This document shows positions 1 to 9,319 of a stretch of DNA of 64,000 nucleotides, in pieces. A program made the translations under genes and the position numbers. Positions within the stretch are counted from its first letter, which is position 1, and each line of letters opens with the position of its first letter. The stretch spans positions 124,001 to 188,000 of the forward strand of contig NZ_FYED01000004.1 in assembly GCF_900187565.1 (NCBI RefSeq). Direction: 5' to 3'. Under the pieces are notes generated by a model, which did no database searches, was not told the origin of the DNA, and saw only the letters and a list, made by a program, of their open reading frames with translations. The DNA is from Pseudomonas sp. Irchel 3A7. Lineage in GTDB: Bacteria; Pseudomonadota; Gammaproteobacteria; Pseudomonadales; Pseudomonadaceae.

Positions 1-10
1 GAAAACTTGC

Positions 11-600
11 ATGGATGATTTGATCAAGGAAGTGATTCCGCTACTCCAGTATTTGATTCCGGGATTCTTGGCCGCCTGGATCTTTTATTCACTGACAGCC
101 TTCAAGCGGCCGGACACTTTTGGACAAATAGTTCAGGCGCTGATCTTTACCTTCGTGATCCAGTCGCTGGTCGTTGGGTTGGGAGCGTTGCTGTTGGTTA
201 CAGGTGAACGGTTCTTTTCAGTCGGCATGTGAGGCAGAAAATCAGAGACCTTGTGGTCAGCGGTGATTGCGGTGCTGATGGGTTTTCTTTCCTGCCACAT
301 TGCCAGTAGCGACAAGCTTCACGCTCTGCTGCGCAAGCTGAACATCACCCGGCAATCTTCATATCCTTGCGAGTGGTACAGTGCTTTTTCAACGCGGCAA
401 AGACATGTCGTGCTGCACTTGGTCATGGCAAACGCCTGTTTGGCTGGCCGATAGAATGGCCGGCGGAGCCTGCAAGAGGGCAGTTCGTTCTTGAGTACCC
501 TCACTGGATTGAAGATGCAAACCAGAGATTTCACACCGGGGCCGAAGTGATTGTTATCGATGTTTCAAAAGTACAATGGGTCGAACTCCTGAAAACATAG
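11..600 (+). pseudogene. DUF6338 family protein, disrupted
   Basis: Three consecutive reading segments together resemble a DUF6338 membrane protein. The first (from ATG at 11) has hydrophobic helices and ends at a TGA at 230-232. The same frame continues after the stop (251 on) into a 'YPCEWYSAF' stretch typical of the family. The similarity then moves to another frame near position 420, with 'RLFGWPIEWP', and ends at 600. One in-frame stop and one frameshift therefore break the gene. The family assignment is from memory of DUF6338 proteins. A sequencing error is possible but would need two events. Confidence 0.6.
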
Positions 601-609
601 GATGAACAT

Positions 610-765
610 ATGACAAGCAGAGCACCGCAAGAAATGCCGCCCGAATTGAGGCGGCTAATGGAGGACTGGATTAACGGCGGCCCTCCTCCCCCGGGGCAGG
701 TGATTCCACTCGGCCCCCCACCTTCAAGAAAAGAGTCTGAGAGACCGCGTCGGCGCAACAGATAA
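610..765 (+). CDS. small proline-rich hypothetical protein
   Basis: A 51-residue open frame with an AGGA-like ribosome site just upstream of ATG 610. It is rich in proline and arginine (a 'GGPPPPGQVIPLGPPP' segment followed by a basic tail) and has no membrane segment or known domain. It starts 10 bases after the broken DUF6338 gene and ends one base before the ABC exporter start, so it may have been translationally coupled to the former. I do not recognise a function. It may be a non-functional companion of the pseudogene. Confidence 0.45.
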   Translation: MTSRAPQEMPPELRRLMEDWINGGPPPPGQVIPLGPPPSRKESERPRRRNR

Positions 766-766
766 T

Positions 767-2581
767 ATGCCCGCGGTCCTTACCCGCTTCTCCTCATTAC
801 TCGACCAGTCCCGGCGCGCCTTGCTGCTGGTCTGGGGCACTTCGCGCGGCCTGTTCCTTGGCCTGGTGCTGGCGACGCTGATCGCCGGGGTGCTGCCGGC
901 GTTGGCGGCGTGGCTGGGGCAGCGCATTGTCGATGCCGTGGTATTTGCCATGCAGTTGCACGCGCAGCAGGGCAGTGCGCCGTTGTGGCCAGTGCTTCGC
1001 TATGTGCTGTTGGAAGCCGGGGTGCTGGCGTTGCTGTCCGCCACCCAGCGTGCGCTGTCTGTGCAGCAGTCGCTGTTGCGCGTGCAGTTGGGGCAGAAGG
1101 TCAACACGATGATTCTGGAAAAGGCCCAGACGCTGTCGCTGGTGCAATTCGAGAATTCCGAGTTCTACGACAAGCTTGTGCGGGTAAGGCGCGAGGCTTC
1201 GACCCGGCCGTTGGCGCTGGTGATGAAGTCGCTGGGGTTGATCCAGAACCTGATCGTGTTGATCAGCTTCGGTGTGTTGCTCGTGCACTTCTCGCCGTGG
1301 GCGCTGGTGCTGTTGGTGGTCGGCGCGTTGCCGGTGTTTTTTGCCGAGGCGCATTTTTCCGGCGATGCCTTTCGCTTGTTCACCCGCCGCGCACCGGAAA
1401 GCCGACAGCAGACGTACATCGAGACGTTGCTGTCCCATGAGGCCTACATCAAGGAGGTCAAGCTGTTCGGTTTCGCGCCGCTGCTGTTGCGGCGTTACCG
1501 CGAGACGTTCGCCCGGCTCTATGCCGAGGACCGGCGGCTGACCCTGCGCCGCGACGGCTGGGGTTTCGTGCTGGGTCTGCTCGGCACCGGGGCGTTTTAC
1601 CTGGCCTATGCCTGGGTGGTGGTCGATGCGGTTCACGGCAATATCAGCCTTGGGCAGATGACCATGTACCTGGTGCTGTTCAAGCAGGGACAGTCAGCGG
1701 TGAGCAGCAGCCTGAGCGCCATCAGTGGCCTTTATGAAGATGGACTCTACCTGTCCAGTCTTTATGAATACCTGGCTGAGCCGGTGGTGGTCGATACCGG
1801 GCATCTCACCGTCGGTGCAGTGCCTGGCGACGGCTTGCGTTTCGAGAACGTCGGTTTCCGTTATCCGGGCGCCCGTCATGCTGCGCTGGAAGGCATCGAT
1901 CTGCACCTTGTACCGGGGCACAGTGTGGCGCTGGTGGGGGAGAACGGTTCGGGCAAGACCACGCTGATCAAGCTGCTGACCCGTTTGTACCGTCCTGATC
2001 AGGGGCGAATTCTGCTGGACGGCAGCGACTTGCAGGATTGGGAAGAGGACGCACTGCGTCGGCGCATCGGCGTGATTTTCCAGGATTACATCCGCTACCA
2101 GTTCTCCGTCGGCGAGAACATCGGCGTGGGCGATACCCTGGCGTTCAACGATGAGCAGCGCTGGCACGAAGCCGCCGCCGAAGGCATGGCTGCGCCCTTC
2201 ATCGAGCGTCTGGATCGCGGTTATGCCACGCAATTGGGGCGCTGGTTTGCCGGGGGGCAGGAACTGTCCGGCGGGCAATGGCAGAAGATCGCGTTGTCCC
2301 GTGCCTACATGCGTCGCGATGCCGATATCCTGATTCTCGACGAGCCGACGTCGGCCCTTGACCCGGCAGCGGAAGCGGCGGTATTCGAGCATTTCAGCCG
2401 GCACACCCAGGACCGCATGACCCTGCTGATCTCCCACCGTTTTTCCAGTGTGCGTAACGCCGATCACATCATCGTGCTCGACCAGGGCAGGATTCTTGAG
2501 CACGGCGATCACCACAGCCTGGTCGCGGCAGGCGGGCGCTATGCGCAGTTGTTCGACTTGCAGGCGCGGGGTTATCGATAA
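767..2581 (+). CDS. ABC transporter, fused permease and ATPase
   Basis: A 604-residue half-transporter that should dimerise in the inner membrane and use ATP to export an unknown substrate. The N-terminal ~330 residues carry the transmembrane domain with several hydrophobic helices. The C-terminal ATPase has Walker A 'GENGSGKTT' near residue 391, the signature 'LSGGQ' near 500, and Walker B 'ILILDEP' near 525, followed by a switch histidine in 'LLISHR'. Length fits the MsbA/exporter type. It is convergent with the next gene, 3 bases away. The substrate cannot be told from sequence or context. Confidence 0.88.
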   Translation: MPAVLTRFSSLLDQSRRALLLVWGTSRGLFLGLVLATLIAGVLPALAAWLGQRIVDAVVFAMQLHAQQGSAPLWPVLRYVLLEAGVLALLSATQRALSVQQSLLRVQLGQKVNTMILEKAQTLSLVQFENSEFYDKLVRVRREASTRPLALVMKSLGLIQNLIVLISFGVLLVHFSPWALVLLVVGALPVFFAEAHFSGDAFRLFTRRAPESRQQTYIETLLSHEAYIKEVKLFGFAPLLLRRYRETFARLYAEDRRLTLRRDGWGFVLGLLGTGAFYLAYAWVVVDAVHGNISLGQMTMYLVLFKQGQSAVSSSLSAISGLYEDGLYLSSLYEYLAEPVVVDTGHLTVGAVPGDGLRFENVGFRYPGARHAALEGIDLHLVPGHSVALVGENGSGKTTLIKLLTRLYRPDQGRILLDGSDLQDWEEDALRRRIGVIFQDYIRYQFSVGENIGVGDTLAFNDEQRWHEAAAEGMAAPFIERLDRGYATQLGRWFAGGQELSGGQWQKIALSRAYMRRDADILILDEPTSALDPAAEAAVFEHFSRHTQDRMTLLISHRFSSVRNADHIIVLDQGRILEHGDHHSLVAAGGRYAQLFDLQARGYR

Positions 2582-2584
2582 CGA

Positions 2585-3562
2585 TCAGGAGTCCTGCGCA
2601 CCCCTTGAAACCGTCGGCCCGGCGATCTGCGATTTGGCTTTCATCAAGCCGTCGAGCGCCTGGCGATATTGGCTGCCACCCAGGCTCATGCTGTTGTTAT
2701 GCGTGCCACCGGGTACCAGCAGCAGGCGCTTGGGCTCATTGGCGGCATTGAACAATTGCTGGCTGAAGCGCGGGGGCATGAACGCATCGGCTTGACCGTG
2801 AACCACCAGCAGCGGCATGTCGATATCGACGATCTTGTCGATCGAGTCGAACTTCTGCGACAGCAGCCAGCGCACCGGCAGCCAGTTGACGGGCAGGTTG
2901 TTGCCGGCCACTTCCGCCACGGCATCGCCCAGTGTGGTGAAGGTGGACTCGATCACCAGACCGCGCACCGGCACCGCGACATGATCTTTTTTTGCCTGCG
3001 CGGCCAGGTCTGCCGCCAGGTCGACGGCCACCGCACCGCCAAGGGAATGGCCGTAGATCAGGCGTTTGCCGGGATCAGGTTGCATCGCCGTAAAGCGCTC
3101 CCAGGCAGCCCGGGCGTCTTCGTAGACGCTGGCTTCCGACGGCAGGTCGCCGTTGCTCTGGCCGAACCCCCGGTAGTCGATGGCCAGCACCGAATAGCCC
3201 ATGGCGCGCAGTTGCTCGATGCGGAACGCCTGGCCGGTGAGGTTCCAGCGCACACCGTGCAGGTAGAGGATCGACGGCGCATCGCGGCGTGCCGCCGGCC
3301 ACCACCAGGCATGCAGGTTTTGCCCGGCCTTGAAATTGGCGGGTTTGATGTCGAACGCCTGAACATCCCCCGGCAAACCGCGATACCAGCTCGCCGTGCC
3401 CGGTTCGATGCGGAACAGTAACTCGCGCTCCTTGTACTTGAGCGCGCCGCAACTCACCGGCAGGCCGACGACCAGCGCAGCCATGCACAGCAGCGGCAGC
3501 CAGCGTCGGCGAAGTCGAGTGAGGAGGGCAATGGGCATCGGATGTTCCATTGGCACAGACAT
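2585..3562 (-). CDS. alpha/beta hydrolase, membrane-anchored or secreted
   Basis: A 325-residue alpha/beta hydrolase of the serine aminopeptidase/BEM46-like group. A basic start followed by a hydrophobic stretch ('LPLLCMAALVVGLPVSCG') indicates an N-terminal anchor or signal; the cysteine there is only a weak lipobox. The catalytic serine lies in 'GHSLGG' near residue 170, the acid in 'VVHGQADAFMP' and the histidine in 'GGTHNN'. The oxyanion region 'ILYLHG' precedes them. Substrate unknown. ATG 3562 is chosen; ATG 3550 and 3538 are alternatives. It stands alone, bounded by a convergent exporter and a REP pair. Confidence 0.8.
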   Translation of the reverse strand: MSVPMEHPMPIALLTRLRRRWLPLLCMAALVVGLPVSCGALKYKERELLFRIEPGTASWYRGLPGDVQAFDIKPANFKAGQNLHAWWWPAARRDAPSILYLHGVRWNLTGQAFRIEQLRAMGYSVLAIDYRGFGQSNGDLPSEASVYEDARAAWERFTAMQPDPGKRLIYGHSLGGAVAVDLAADLAAQAKKDHVAVPVRGLVIESTFTTLGDAVAEVAGNNLPVNWLPVRWLLSQKFDSIDKIVDIDMPLLVVHGQADAFMPPRFSQQLFNAANEPKRLLLVPGGTHNNSMSLGGSQYRQALDGLMKAKSQIAGPTVSRGAQDS

Positions 3563-3614
3563 GAAGTCCGCGTTTTAACAGATGCGTGCGCAGGGCGGGA
3601 AAAATTTCGACCTG

Positions 3615-3702
3615 TGGGAGCGAGCCTGCTCGCGAAGGCGTCTACACATCCGATATCTATTTGTCAGACATTCCGCTTTCGCGAGCAGGCTCGCTCCCAC
3701 AG
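3615..3702. repeat. REP pair (inverted)
   Basis: Two copies of the Pseudomonas REP palindrome face each other (GTGGGAGCGAGCCTGCTCGC, then its inverse) across a short spacer. It lies between the hydrolase start and the convergent end of the quinone oxidoreductase, where such BIME-like pairs usually sit. Confidence 0.9.
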
Positions 3703-3725
3703 GCGGGTAGTGTTGTTTCTGCGGA

Positions 3726-4724
3726 TCACTCCACCCGCAACACAATCTTGCCAACATGATCGCCCGCTTCCATCCGCGCATGAGCCAGCGCCGCCTCGTC
3801 GAGCCTGTAAACCTTGTCGATCATTGGCAGGCAGCGACCGGCCGCCAGCACCGGCCATACGTGTTCATGCAACTGCTGTGCGATCACGGCCTTTTCTTCC
3901 CGGGTACGTGAACGCAATAGCGAACCGGTGACCGTGGCGCGTTTGGCCATGATTGCCAACAGGTCGACATCCTTGGCAATTGCGCCGCCGAGGAAACCCA
4001 GCATCACCAGCCGTCCTTCGAGGGCCAGGGCCGCTACGTTACTGTTCAGGTACGAACCGCCCATGATGTCGAGTACCACATGGACGCCCTGGCCAGCGGT
4101 TTTTTCGGCGATGACACGGGCGAAATCCTGCTCGCGATAATTGATCGCTTCGGCACCCAGATCGCGAATCACGGCACACTTTTCTTCACTGCCCGCCGTG
4201 GCGAAGGCCTCGATGCCGAACTCGCGGCAGAGCATCAGTGCGGTGGTGCCGATGCCACTGGTGCCGCCATGGATCAAGGCCCGTTGACCCTTTCGGGCGC
4301 CGCCCATCTCGAACAGGTTGGCCCACACGGTGAAAAACGTTTCCGGAACTGCCGCCGCGTGTTCCCAGTCCAGGCCCTCGGGGATAGGCAGTGTCTGGCT
4401 GGCCGGGACCACGCAATACTGTGCATAGCCGCCGCCGTTGGTCAGCGCACAGACCTTATCACCGACCTTGAACTCGTTGGCGCCAGCGCCGACAGCGACC
4501 ACTTCACCGGCCACTTCCAGTCCCGGGATCGGGTTCATGCCGGGTTTCATCGGGTACTTGCCGGCGCGCTGAATCACGTCAGGACGATTCACTCCGGCGG
4601 CACGCACGCGGATCAGTACTTCACCGGCGCCGGCCGTGGGTACCGGTACCTGGCGTGGTTGCAAGACTTCGGGACCACCGGGTTGGGTGATCTCGATCAG
4701 GGTCATGGTTTGAGGGAGGGACAT
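3726..4724 (-). CDS. NAD(P)H-dependent quinone oxidoreductase (PIG3-like)
   Basis: A 332-residue zinc-independent medium-chain dehydrogenase of the quinone oxidoreductase family, expected to reduce quinones with NADPH in the cytoplasm. A GroES-like N-terminal half begins 'MTLIEITQPGGPEVLQ'. The nucleotide-binding loop is 'IHGGTSGIGTTA' near the middle, and the family motif 'GAEAINYREQDF' follows. The start at 4724 has an AGAGGT ribosome site 7 bases upstream. A longer frame to 4823 exists but would be encoded by the adjacent REP, so it is rejected. It stands downstream of the MFS gene on the same strand, separated by the REP. Confidence 0.88.
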   Translation of the reverse strand: MSLPQTMTLIEITQPGGPEVLQPRQVPVPTAGAGEVLIRVRAAGVNRPDVIQRAGKYPMKPGMNPIPGLEVAGEVVAVGAGANEFKVGDKVCALTNGGGYAQYCVVPASQTLPIPEGLDWEHAAAVPETFFTVWANLFEMGGARKGQRALIHGGTSGIGTTALMLCREFGIEAFATAGSEEKCAVIRDLGAEAINYREQDFARVIAEKTAGQGVHVVLDIMGGSYLNSNVAALALEGRLVMLGFLGGAIAKDVDLLAIMAKRATVTGSLLRSRTREEKAVIAQQLHEHVWPVLAAGRCLPMIDKVYRLDEAALAHARMEAGDHVGKIVLRVE

Positions 4725-4770
4725 GTTCGATACCTCTAGTGAAAAAATCAGTTCAGTACACCGATCCAGT

Positions 4771-4859
4771 GTGGGAGCGAGCCTGCTCGCGAAAGCTGTG
4801 TGTCGGGCGATTACTCTGTTCAATGTGCCGACGTCTTCGCGAGCAGGCTCGCTCCCACA
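4771..4859. repeat. REP pair overlapping the end of the MFS gene
   Basis: An inverted REP pair between the quinone oxidoreductase and the MFS gene. Its right arm (about 4836-4859) lies inside the 3' end of the MFS coding frame and supplies the last residues and the stop codon of that protein. Confidence 0.9.
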
Positions 4860-6055
4860 TGGGAGGGGGGCATGAAGCGAACAGCCAACTCCAACAGTAA
4901 CGCCACGACAATCGCCCCCGCCGCTATCACGAACATCAACTCATGGCGTCCACCACTGGCATTGAACAGCGCCGAGTACGCAAACCCGGAGATCGCCTGA
5001 AAGGTGGCGAACGACACGGTGGCGCGACTCCAGGCGATCTGTTGTTGATGATGCTCGGGGACCAGTTCGTGAACCCGGGCCAGCGCCAGTGGCACGATGC
5101 CCGGCGGAAACGAGCCGATGATCACTGCCAGCAAGGCCAGCGCCGCGAAAGAGCTGGAAACCGATAGCAGGCCAACTGCAATCGCCTGCACCGCCAGCAC
5201 CAGTCGGATGCCTGGTTTTGCCCCCAATCGATCGGCCAGAAAACCGTAGCTCACCGGTCCGACAATCGCGCCCAGGCCGTACATCACCCAGATCAGCGCG
5301 CCGACGTGTTGCCCTGCACCGAGCCCGCGAACCACGTAATCCACCAGAAACACCATGGCCGGCACCAGCCCGGCCGCCATGAACGCGTATTGGGCAAACA
5401 GCAGGTAGACACTCGGGTTGATCGTTGCTGGCGCGGACTTGGCGGGCATTACGGCTGTTGCATGGGACGCGGCGGGCGGCCAGGCGAACCAGCTGGCTGC
5501 AGTCAGAGCCAGCGCCAGCACGCCCAGGCCTAGCCAGGTTTGCTGCAAGCCAAGGCTCAGCAGCGGCGGCACGATTGTCCCCGATCCGGCAATGCCCAGG
5601 CCAAGACCGAGAAAGATCGCGCCACTGGCCAGGCCTTTGCGCGCGGCTGGCACATGGGGCAGCACCGTTGCCGCCACCAGCACCATGATCGCGCCACCGG
5701 CGATGCCGGACAGCAAGCGCCAACCGAAAAACCAGTTCACCGACAACGGAAAGGCGCAGGCAAAAAACGCCAGGGTCACCGCCAGCATCATCAGCCGAAG
5801 GGCGGTTTTGTTGGACGTACGTCGAGCCAGAGGATGACCGATCAGCGCACCGATCAGGTAACCCACCAGGTTGGCGGCACCGAGGAACACCACGTCGCTG
5901 GCGGAGAACCAGTGGGCTTCGATCAGCGAGGGAATCAGCGGTGTGTAGGCAAACCGCGCCAGGCCGATACTGACCAGGCTGGCGCAGAGGCCGGCGAAGA
6001 TCGCCAGCCAGATCGCGCTACGTGTTGTGTCGGAGGGAGCTGGTGAGCTGGGCAT
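4820..6055 (-). CDS. MFS transporter, YbfB/YjiJ type
   Basis: A 411-residue inner-membrane carrier with about 12 hydrophobic helices, resembling the YbfB/YjiJ group ('IGLARFAYTPLIPSLIEA' near the start is typical of it). ATG 6055 follows the natural N-terminus; a longer frame to 6259 overlaps the divergent regulator and is not needed. The last ~13 residues ('HVGASLLAKTSAH') are encoded by the REP element, so the original C-terminus was probably replaced or extended. The divergent LysR gene starts 112 bases away and is the likely regulator. Substrate unknown. Confidence 0.85.
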   Translation of the reverse strand: MPSSPAPSDTTRSAIWLAIFAGLCASLVSIGLARFAYTPLIPSLIEAHWFSASDVVFLGAANLVGYLIGALIGHPLARRTSNKTALRLMMLAVTLAFFACAFPLSVNWFFGWRLLSGIAGGAIMVLVAATVLPHVPAARKGLASGAIFLGLGLGIAGSGTIVPPLLSLGLQQTWLGLGVLALALTAASWFAWPPAASHATAVMPAKSAPATINPSVYLLFAQYAFMAAGLVPAMVFLVDYVVRGLGAGQHVGALIWVMYGLGAIVGPVSYGFLADRLGAKPGIRLVLAVQAIAVGLLSVSSSFAALALLAVIIGSFPPGIVPLALARVHELVPEHHQQQIAWSRATVSFATFQAISGFAYSALFNASGGRHELMFVIAAGAIVVALLLELAVRFMPPSHVGASLLAKTSAH

Positions 6056-6104
6056 GAACCTTGTCCTGTGAGTGTTCTCTGGCGTCCAGCATAACGAGGT
6101 TGTT

Positions 6105-6150
6105 TGATGCAATAATGCTGCGATTTCACTTTGTAGTGATGCAGTAATGC
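6105..6150. promoter_or_regulatory. direct repeat in the MFS/LysR divergent promoter
   Basis: Two copies of TGATGCA-R-TAATGC (6105-6118 and 6137-6150) are spaced 32 bases start to start, about three helical turns. They lie between the divergent MFS and LysR genes. LysR regulators usually bind such intergenic sites, so this is a candidate operator for the neighbouring regulator; that is inference. Confidence 0.5.
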
Positions 6151-6167
6151 ATCGCATGGAGAGCGCC

Positions 6168-7052
6168 ATGAACTGGGATGACGCACGGGTATTTCTCGCG
6201 GTCTGCCGCGAATCGACACTTCGGGGCGCCGCGCGGGTGTTGGGGGTGGACCAGGCCACGGTCGGCCGGCGGATCGCTGCGCTGGAAAAATCATTGAGCG
6301 CGACCCTGTTTCTGCGTACTTCCGAAGGTTATGCGCTGACCGCCGTGGGCGAAGCGGCGATGCGTGCCGTGGAGAAAATGGAGCATTCGGCGCTGGAGCT
6401 GGAGCGGCGGATTCAGGGCCTTGACGATCGCTTGACCGGTATCGTGCGGGTCACCACGACGGACTCCCTGGCGATCGATTTTCTGATTCCGGCCATTGCC
6501 CGTTTGCATCAACATCACCCTGATGTGCGGGTGCAACTGGACGCCTCGACGCAAATCCTCAGTCTGGCCAAGCGCGAGGCCGACATCGCGGTGCGCAATA
6601 CCCGACCGGATAACCCGGACCTGATCGCCCGGCGAATCGCCCGGTGGCCGGTGGGCCTGTTCGCCTCGCAAGACTATGTGGACGCCCACGGCATTCCGGA
6701 GCCGGGATCGGCATTCGAAGGGCATGATCTGGTGGTGTATCAGCCGTATTTGCAGGGCAGCAAGGACATGACGCTGGTCAGTGAGCCGCTGGGGCGTGGG
6801 CGGATCGTTTCGAGCCTGAGTTCCAGCCTGTTGGTGCGTCGATCCATCGCTGCAGGGATCGGGATAGGGGAGATTCCGGTGTACGTGGGGGAGAAGGATG
6901 GACTGGTCAGGCTGTGGCCGGAACGCTCCCGACCAATTCCCTATGACGTGTGGCTGGTGACCCACGCCGACCTGCGACACACCGCCAGGGTACGGGCGGT
7001 GATCGATGAGATAGTCGAGCAGTTTGCATCTTCCAGCGAACATACCTTGTAG
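6168..7052 (+). CDS. LysR family transcriptional regulator
   Basis: A 294-residue LysR regulator. The N-terminal winged helix contains 'LRGAARVLGVDQATVGRRI' and the effector domain fills the rest ('TTTDSLAIDFLIPAIARLHQ'). ATG 6168 is preceded by GGAGA. An earlier ATG at 6147 would add seven residues and lacks a good ribosome site. Divergent from the MFS transporter, which it most likely controls; inducer unknown. Confidence 0.9.
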   Translation: MNWDDARVFLAVCRESTLRGAARVLGVDQATVGRRIAALEKSLSATLFLRTSEGYALTAVGEAAMRAVEKMEHSALELERRIQGLDDRLTGIVRVTTTDSLAIDFLIPAIARLHQHHPDVRVQLDASTQILSLAKREADIAVRNTRPDNPDLIARRIARWPVGLFASQDYVDAHGIPEPGSAFEGHDLVVYQPYLQGSKDMTLVSEPLGRGRIVSSLSSSLLVRRSIAAGIGIGEIPVYVGEKDGLVRLWPERSRPIPYDVWLVTHADLRHTARVRAVIDEIVEQFASSSEHTL

Positions 7053-7072
7053 CTCTGTGGGCAATCCCCCTT

Positions 7073-7159
7073 GTGGGAGCGAGCCTGCTCGCGAAGACAT
7101 TGGCACATTCACCATTGATGTGACTGATACACCGCCTTCGCGAGCAGGCTCGCTCCCAC
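7073..7159. repeat. REP pair (inverted)
   Basis: A standard inverted REP pair between the LysR gene and the convergent pirin gene. It may act as the transcript end for both, since no U-tract terminator is visible here. Confidence 0.9.
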
Positions 7160-7185
7160 AAGAGTTTGTAGGAGCGCTCCTATGG

Positions 7186-7908
7186 TCAAGGCATTTCAGG
7201 CAATTCCTGCGGCCGCAGATCAAACACCAGCACCTCGGCATCCACGCCGTTGCTCAAGGTCAGCACCTGTTCTTCGCGAACCCGCACACCGTCGCCTTCC
7301 TGCAAGCGCAGGCCGTTGAGTTCGACACTGCCGCGCGCCACATGCACGTAGGCGTAGCGATGGGCGGCCAGTTCCAGGGTGGCACTCTCCTGGCCGTCGA
7401 TCAGGCCGGCATACACCCGGGCATCCTGACGCACCTTCAGCGAACCCTTGTCCCCGTCGGGGGAGATGATCAATTGCAGGCGGCCGCGTTTCTTCTGCGT
7501 GCTGAAGTGTTCTTGCTGATAGCGCGGTTTGGCGCCGCTTACATCCGGCACGATCCAGATTTGCAGGAAGTGCACCGCACGCTTGTCCGAGTGGTTGTAT
7601 TCGCTGTGCGCCACGCCACTGCCGGCGCTCATCAATTGCACGTCGCCAGGGCGGATCACCGAGCCGGTGCCCAGGGTGTCCTTGTGTTCCAGTGCGCCGT
7701 CGAGCACATAGGAGAAAATTTCCATGTCGCGGTGCGGATGCTGGCCGAAGCCTTTACCGGCGGCGACGCGGTCATCGTTGATCACCAACAGATCGGAAAA
7801 ACCCTGTTCTTTCGGGTTGCGATAGTTGGCGAAAGAGAAGGTATGGAACGACTTCAACCAGCCATGGTTGGCCATGCCACGATCAGAAGCTTTGCGAAGG
7901 GTCAGCAT
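7186..7908 (-). CDS. pirin family protein (YhhW-like bicupin)
   Basis: A 240-residue pirin, a two-cupin cytoplasmic protein. The metal-binding cupin motif is seen in 'GFGQHPHRDMEIFSYVLDG', followed by 'SGVAHSEYNHS', which together give the His/His/His/Glu ligands of the family. The E. coli relative YhhW has quercetin 2,3-dioxygenase activity; the true substrate here is unknown. ATG 7908 has GGAGAT upstream ('caggagattcc' on the coding strand). The 308-base gap beyond the start (7909-8216) holds only a REP pair and the presumed promoters. Confidence 0.9.
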   Translation of the reverse strand: MLTLRKASDRGMANHGWLKSFHTFSFANYRNPKEQGFSDLLVINDDRVAAGKGFGQHPHRDMEIFSYVLDGALEHKDTLGTGSVIRPGDVQLMSAGSGVAHSEYNHSDKRAVHFLQIWIVPDVSGAKPRYQQEHFSTQKKRGRLQLIISPDGDKGSLKVRQDARVYAGLIDGQESATLELAAHRYAYVHVARGSVELNGLRLQEGDGVRVREEQVLTLSNGVDAEVLVFDLRPQELPEMP

Positions 7909-8083
7909 GATGGAATCTCCTGTGGGGACGTTGATTCGTCCGAGTGAGGAGAAGGTTAATGGTTACCCAGTGGTGCAAAAAGTAGATGAAAATTGAAATA
8001 CTGTCTCATTCAGGTTGACAGTAATGTTGACGACGCTGAATCCGTACTTCGCCATAATGCACAGTAATGCCGGGCGGGACCCT

Positions 8084-8170
8084 GTGGGAGCGAGCCTGCT
8101 CGCGAAAGCGGTCTGACCCTCACCTCTATGTTGAATATGAAACCGTATTCGCGAGCAGGCTCGCTCCCAC
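8084..8170. repeat. REP pair (inverted)
   Basis: An inverted REP pair in the 308-base gap between the divergent pirin and GlxA-like genes. Apart from this I see no gene in that gap. Confidence 0.9.
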
Positions 8171-8216
8171 AAGGGATAGTCTCCAGTGGCTTGATACTCC
8201 TAAGTGATTTGAACCC

Positions 8217-9167
8217 ATGAAAACCGTGGCAATGGTGCTGTTCCCCAACTTTCTCCTGCTCGACATGGCCGGGCCCATGGATGTTTTTTCCATTGCCAAT
8301 CGGTACCTCAAACCCGACGACCACTACGTGCTGACGACCATCGGCACCGAACCCGGTGCGCTGCGGGCGTCCAATGGCGTGAGGGTGCTCGCCGATCTGA
8401 CTATCGATCAGGCCTGTGACGGATTTGATCTGCTGCTGGTGCCCGGAGGCCCCGGTGCCTACAACGAAAAACATCCGCGATTGCTCGACTGGCTCAAGCA
8501 CAACGTCAGTCGCTCAAAGGATTACGGATCCATCTGCACCGGGGTGTTTGTGCTGGGCCATGCCGGGTTGATCGACGGCTATCGCGTGACCACCCACTGG
8601 CACTACACCGAGCGCTTGATTCAGGCTTTCCCCAAGACCACCGTCGAGACCGATCGGATTTTCGTCCAGGATCGCAATCTCGTGACGTCCGGTGGCGTCA
8701 CCGCCGGCATTGACCTGGCGCTGGCAGTGGTTGCCGACGACCATGGCAAGAAACTCGCACAGGATGTGGCCAAGGTGTTGTTGGTGGTGATGAAACGCCA
8801 GGGTGGCCAGGCGCAGTTCAGCCCGTTGATGGCGGCGGTGGCGCCCCAGGAAACGGCGATCACCCGGTTGCAGAACCATGTACTCGAGCATCTCGACGAA
8901 ACCTTCAGCATCGAACGCATGGCCGGCCTGGCCGCCATGAGCCCGCGTCACTTCGCCAGGGTGTTCGCCCGGGAAGTGGGCATGACGCCCATGGAGTTTC
9001 TGCAAAGTGCGCGGATCGATTGCGCTCGCAACCTGCTCGAAACCACAGAGTTGCCACTCAAGACCGTGGCCTTCAAAAGCGGCTTCGGCAGCGTGCGGCA
9101 CATGCGGTTTCTGTTCGGTGAGAAGCTCGGTCTGACCCCGACCCAGTACCGCGAGCAATTCAGCTGA
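8217..9167 (+). CDS. GlxA-like regulator (DJ-1/PfpI domain plus AraC HTH)
   Basis: A 316-residue regulator with an N-terminal DJ-1/PfpI-like domain (residues ~1-170; nucleophile-elbow-like cysteine in 'SICTGVFVLGHAG' near 100) and a C-terminal AraC-type double helix-turn-helix (~215-312, 'FSIERMAGLAAMSPRHFARV' and 'LKTVAFKSGFGSVRHMRFLF'). This layout is that of GlxA family activators, which sense small metabolites such as quaternary amines in some pseudomonads. The target is not evident; the divergent pirin gene is the closest candidate. Confidence 0.9.
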   Translation: MKTVAMVLFPNFLLLDMAGPMDVFSIANRYLKPDDHYVLTTIGTEPGALRASNGVRVLADLTIDQACDGFDLLLVPGGPGAYNEKHPRLLDWLKHNVSRSKDYGSICTGVFVLGHAGLIDGYRVTTHWHYTERLIQAFPKTTVETDRIFVQDRNLVTSGGVTAGIDLALAVVADDHGKKLAQDVAKVLLVVMKRQGGQAQFSPLMAAVAPQETAITRLQNHVLEHLDETFSIERMAGLAAMSPRHFARVFAREVGMTPMEFLQSARIDCARNLLETTELPLKTVAFKSGFGSVRHMRFLFGEKLGLTPTQYREQFS

Positions 9168-9319
9168 CGTTTTTGGCCGTGATGCGCACCGTAATGGCCG
9201 TGACGCTCCCCCCGTGACGGTTGTACGGTCGCCGAGGCCTGCCAAGATAGCCTTGAACTCATAGCAAGGAAGGTACCGTCCGGATGTGTGCCGGGCAGGC
9301 TCCCTGCGGGTGAAGGTCA

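Noticed and set aside
3726..4823. A longer quinone oxidoreductase starting at 4823.
   Set aside because: The extra 33 residues are encoded by the REP pair, and ATG 4724 has a good ribosome site.
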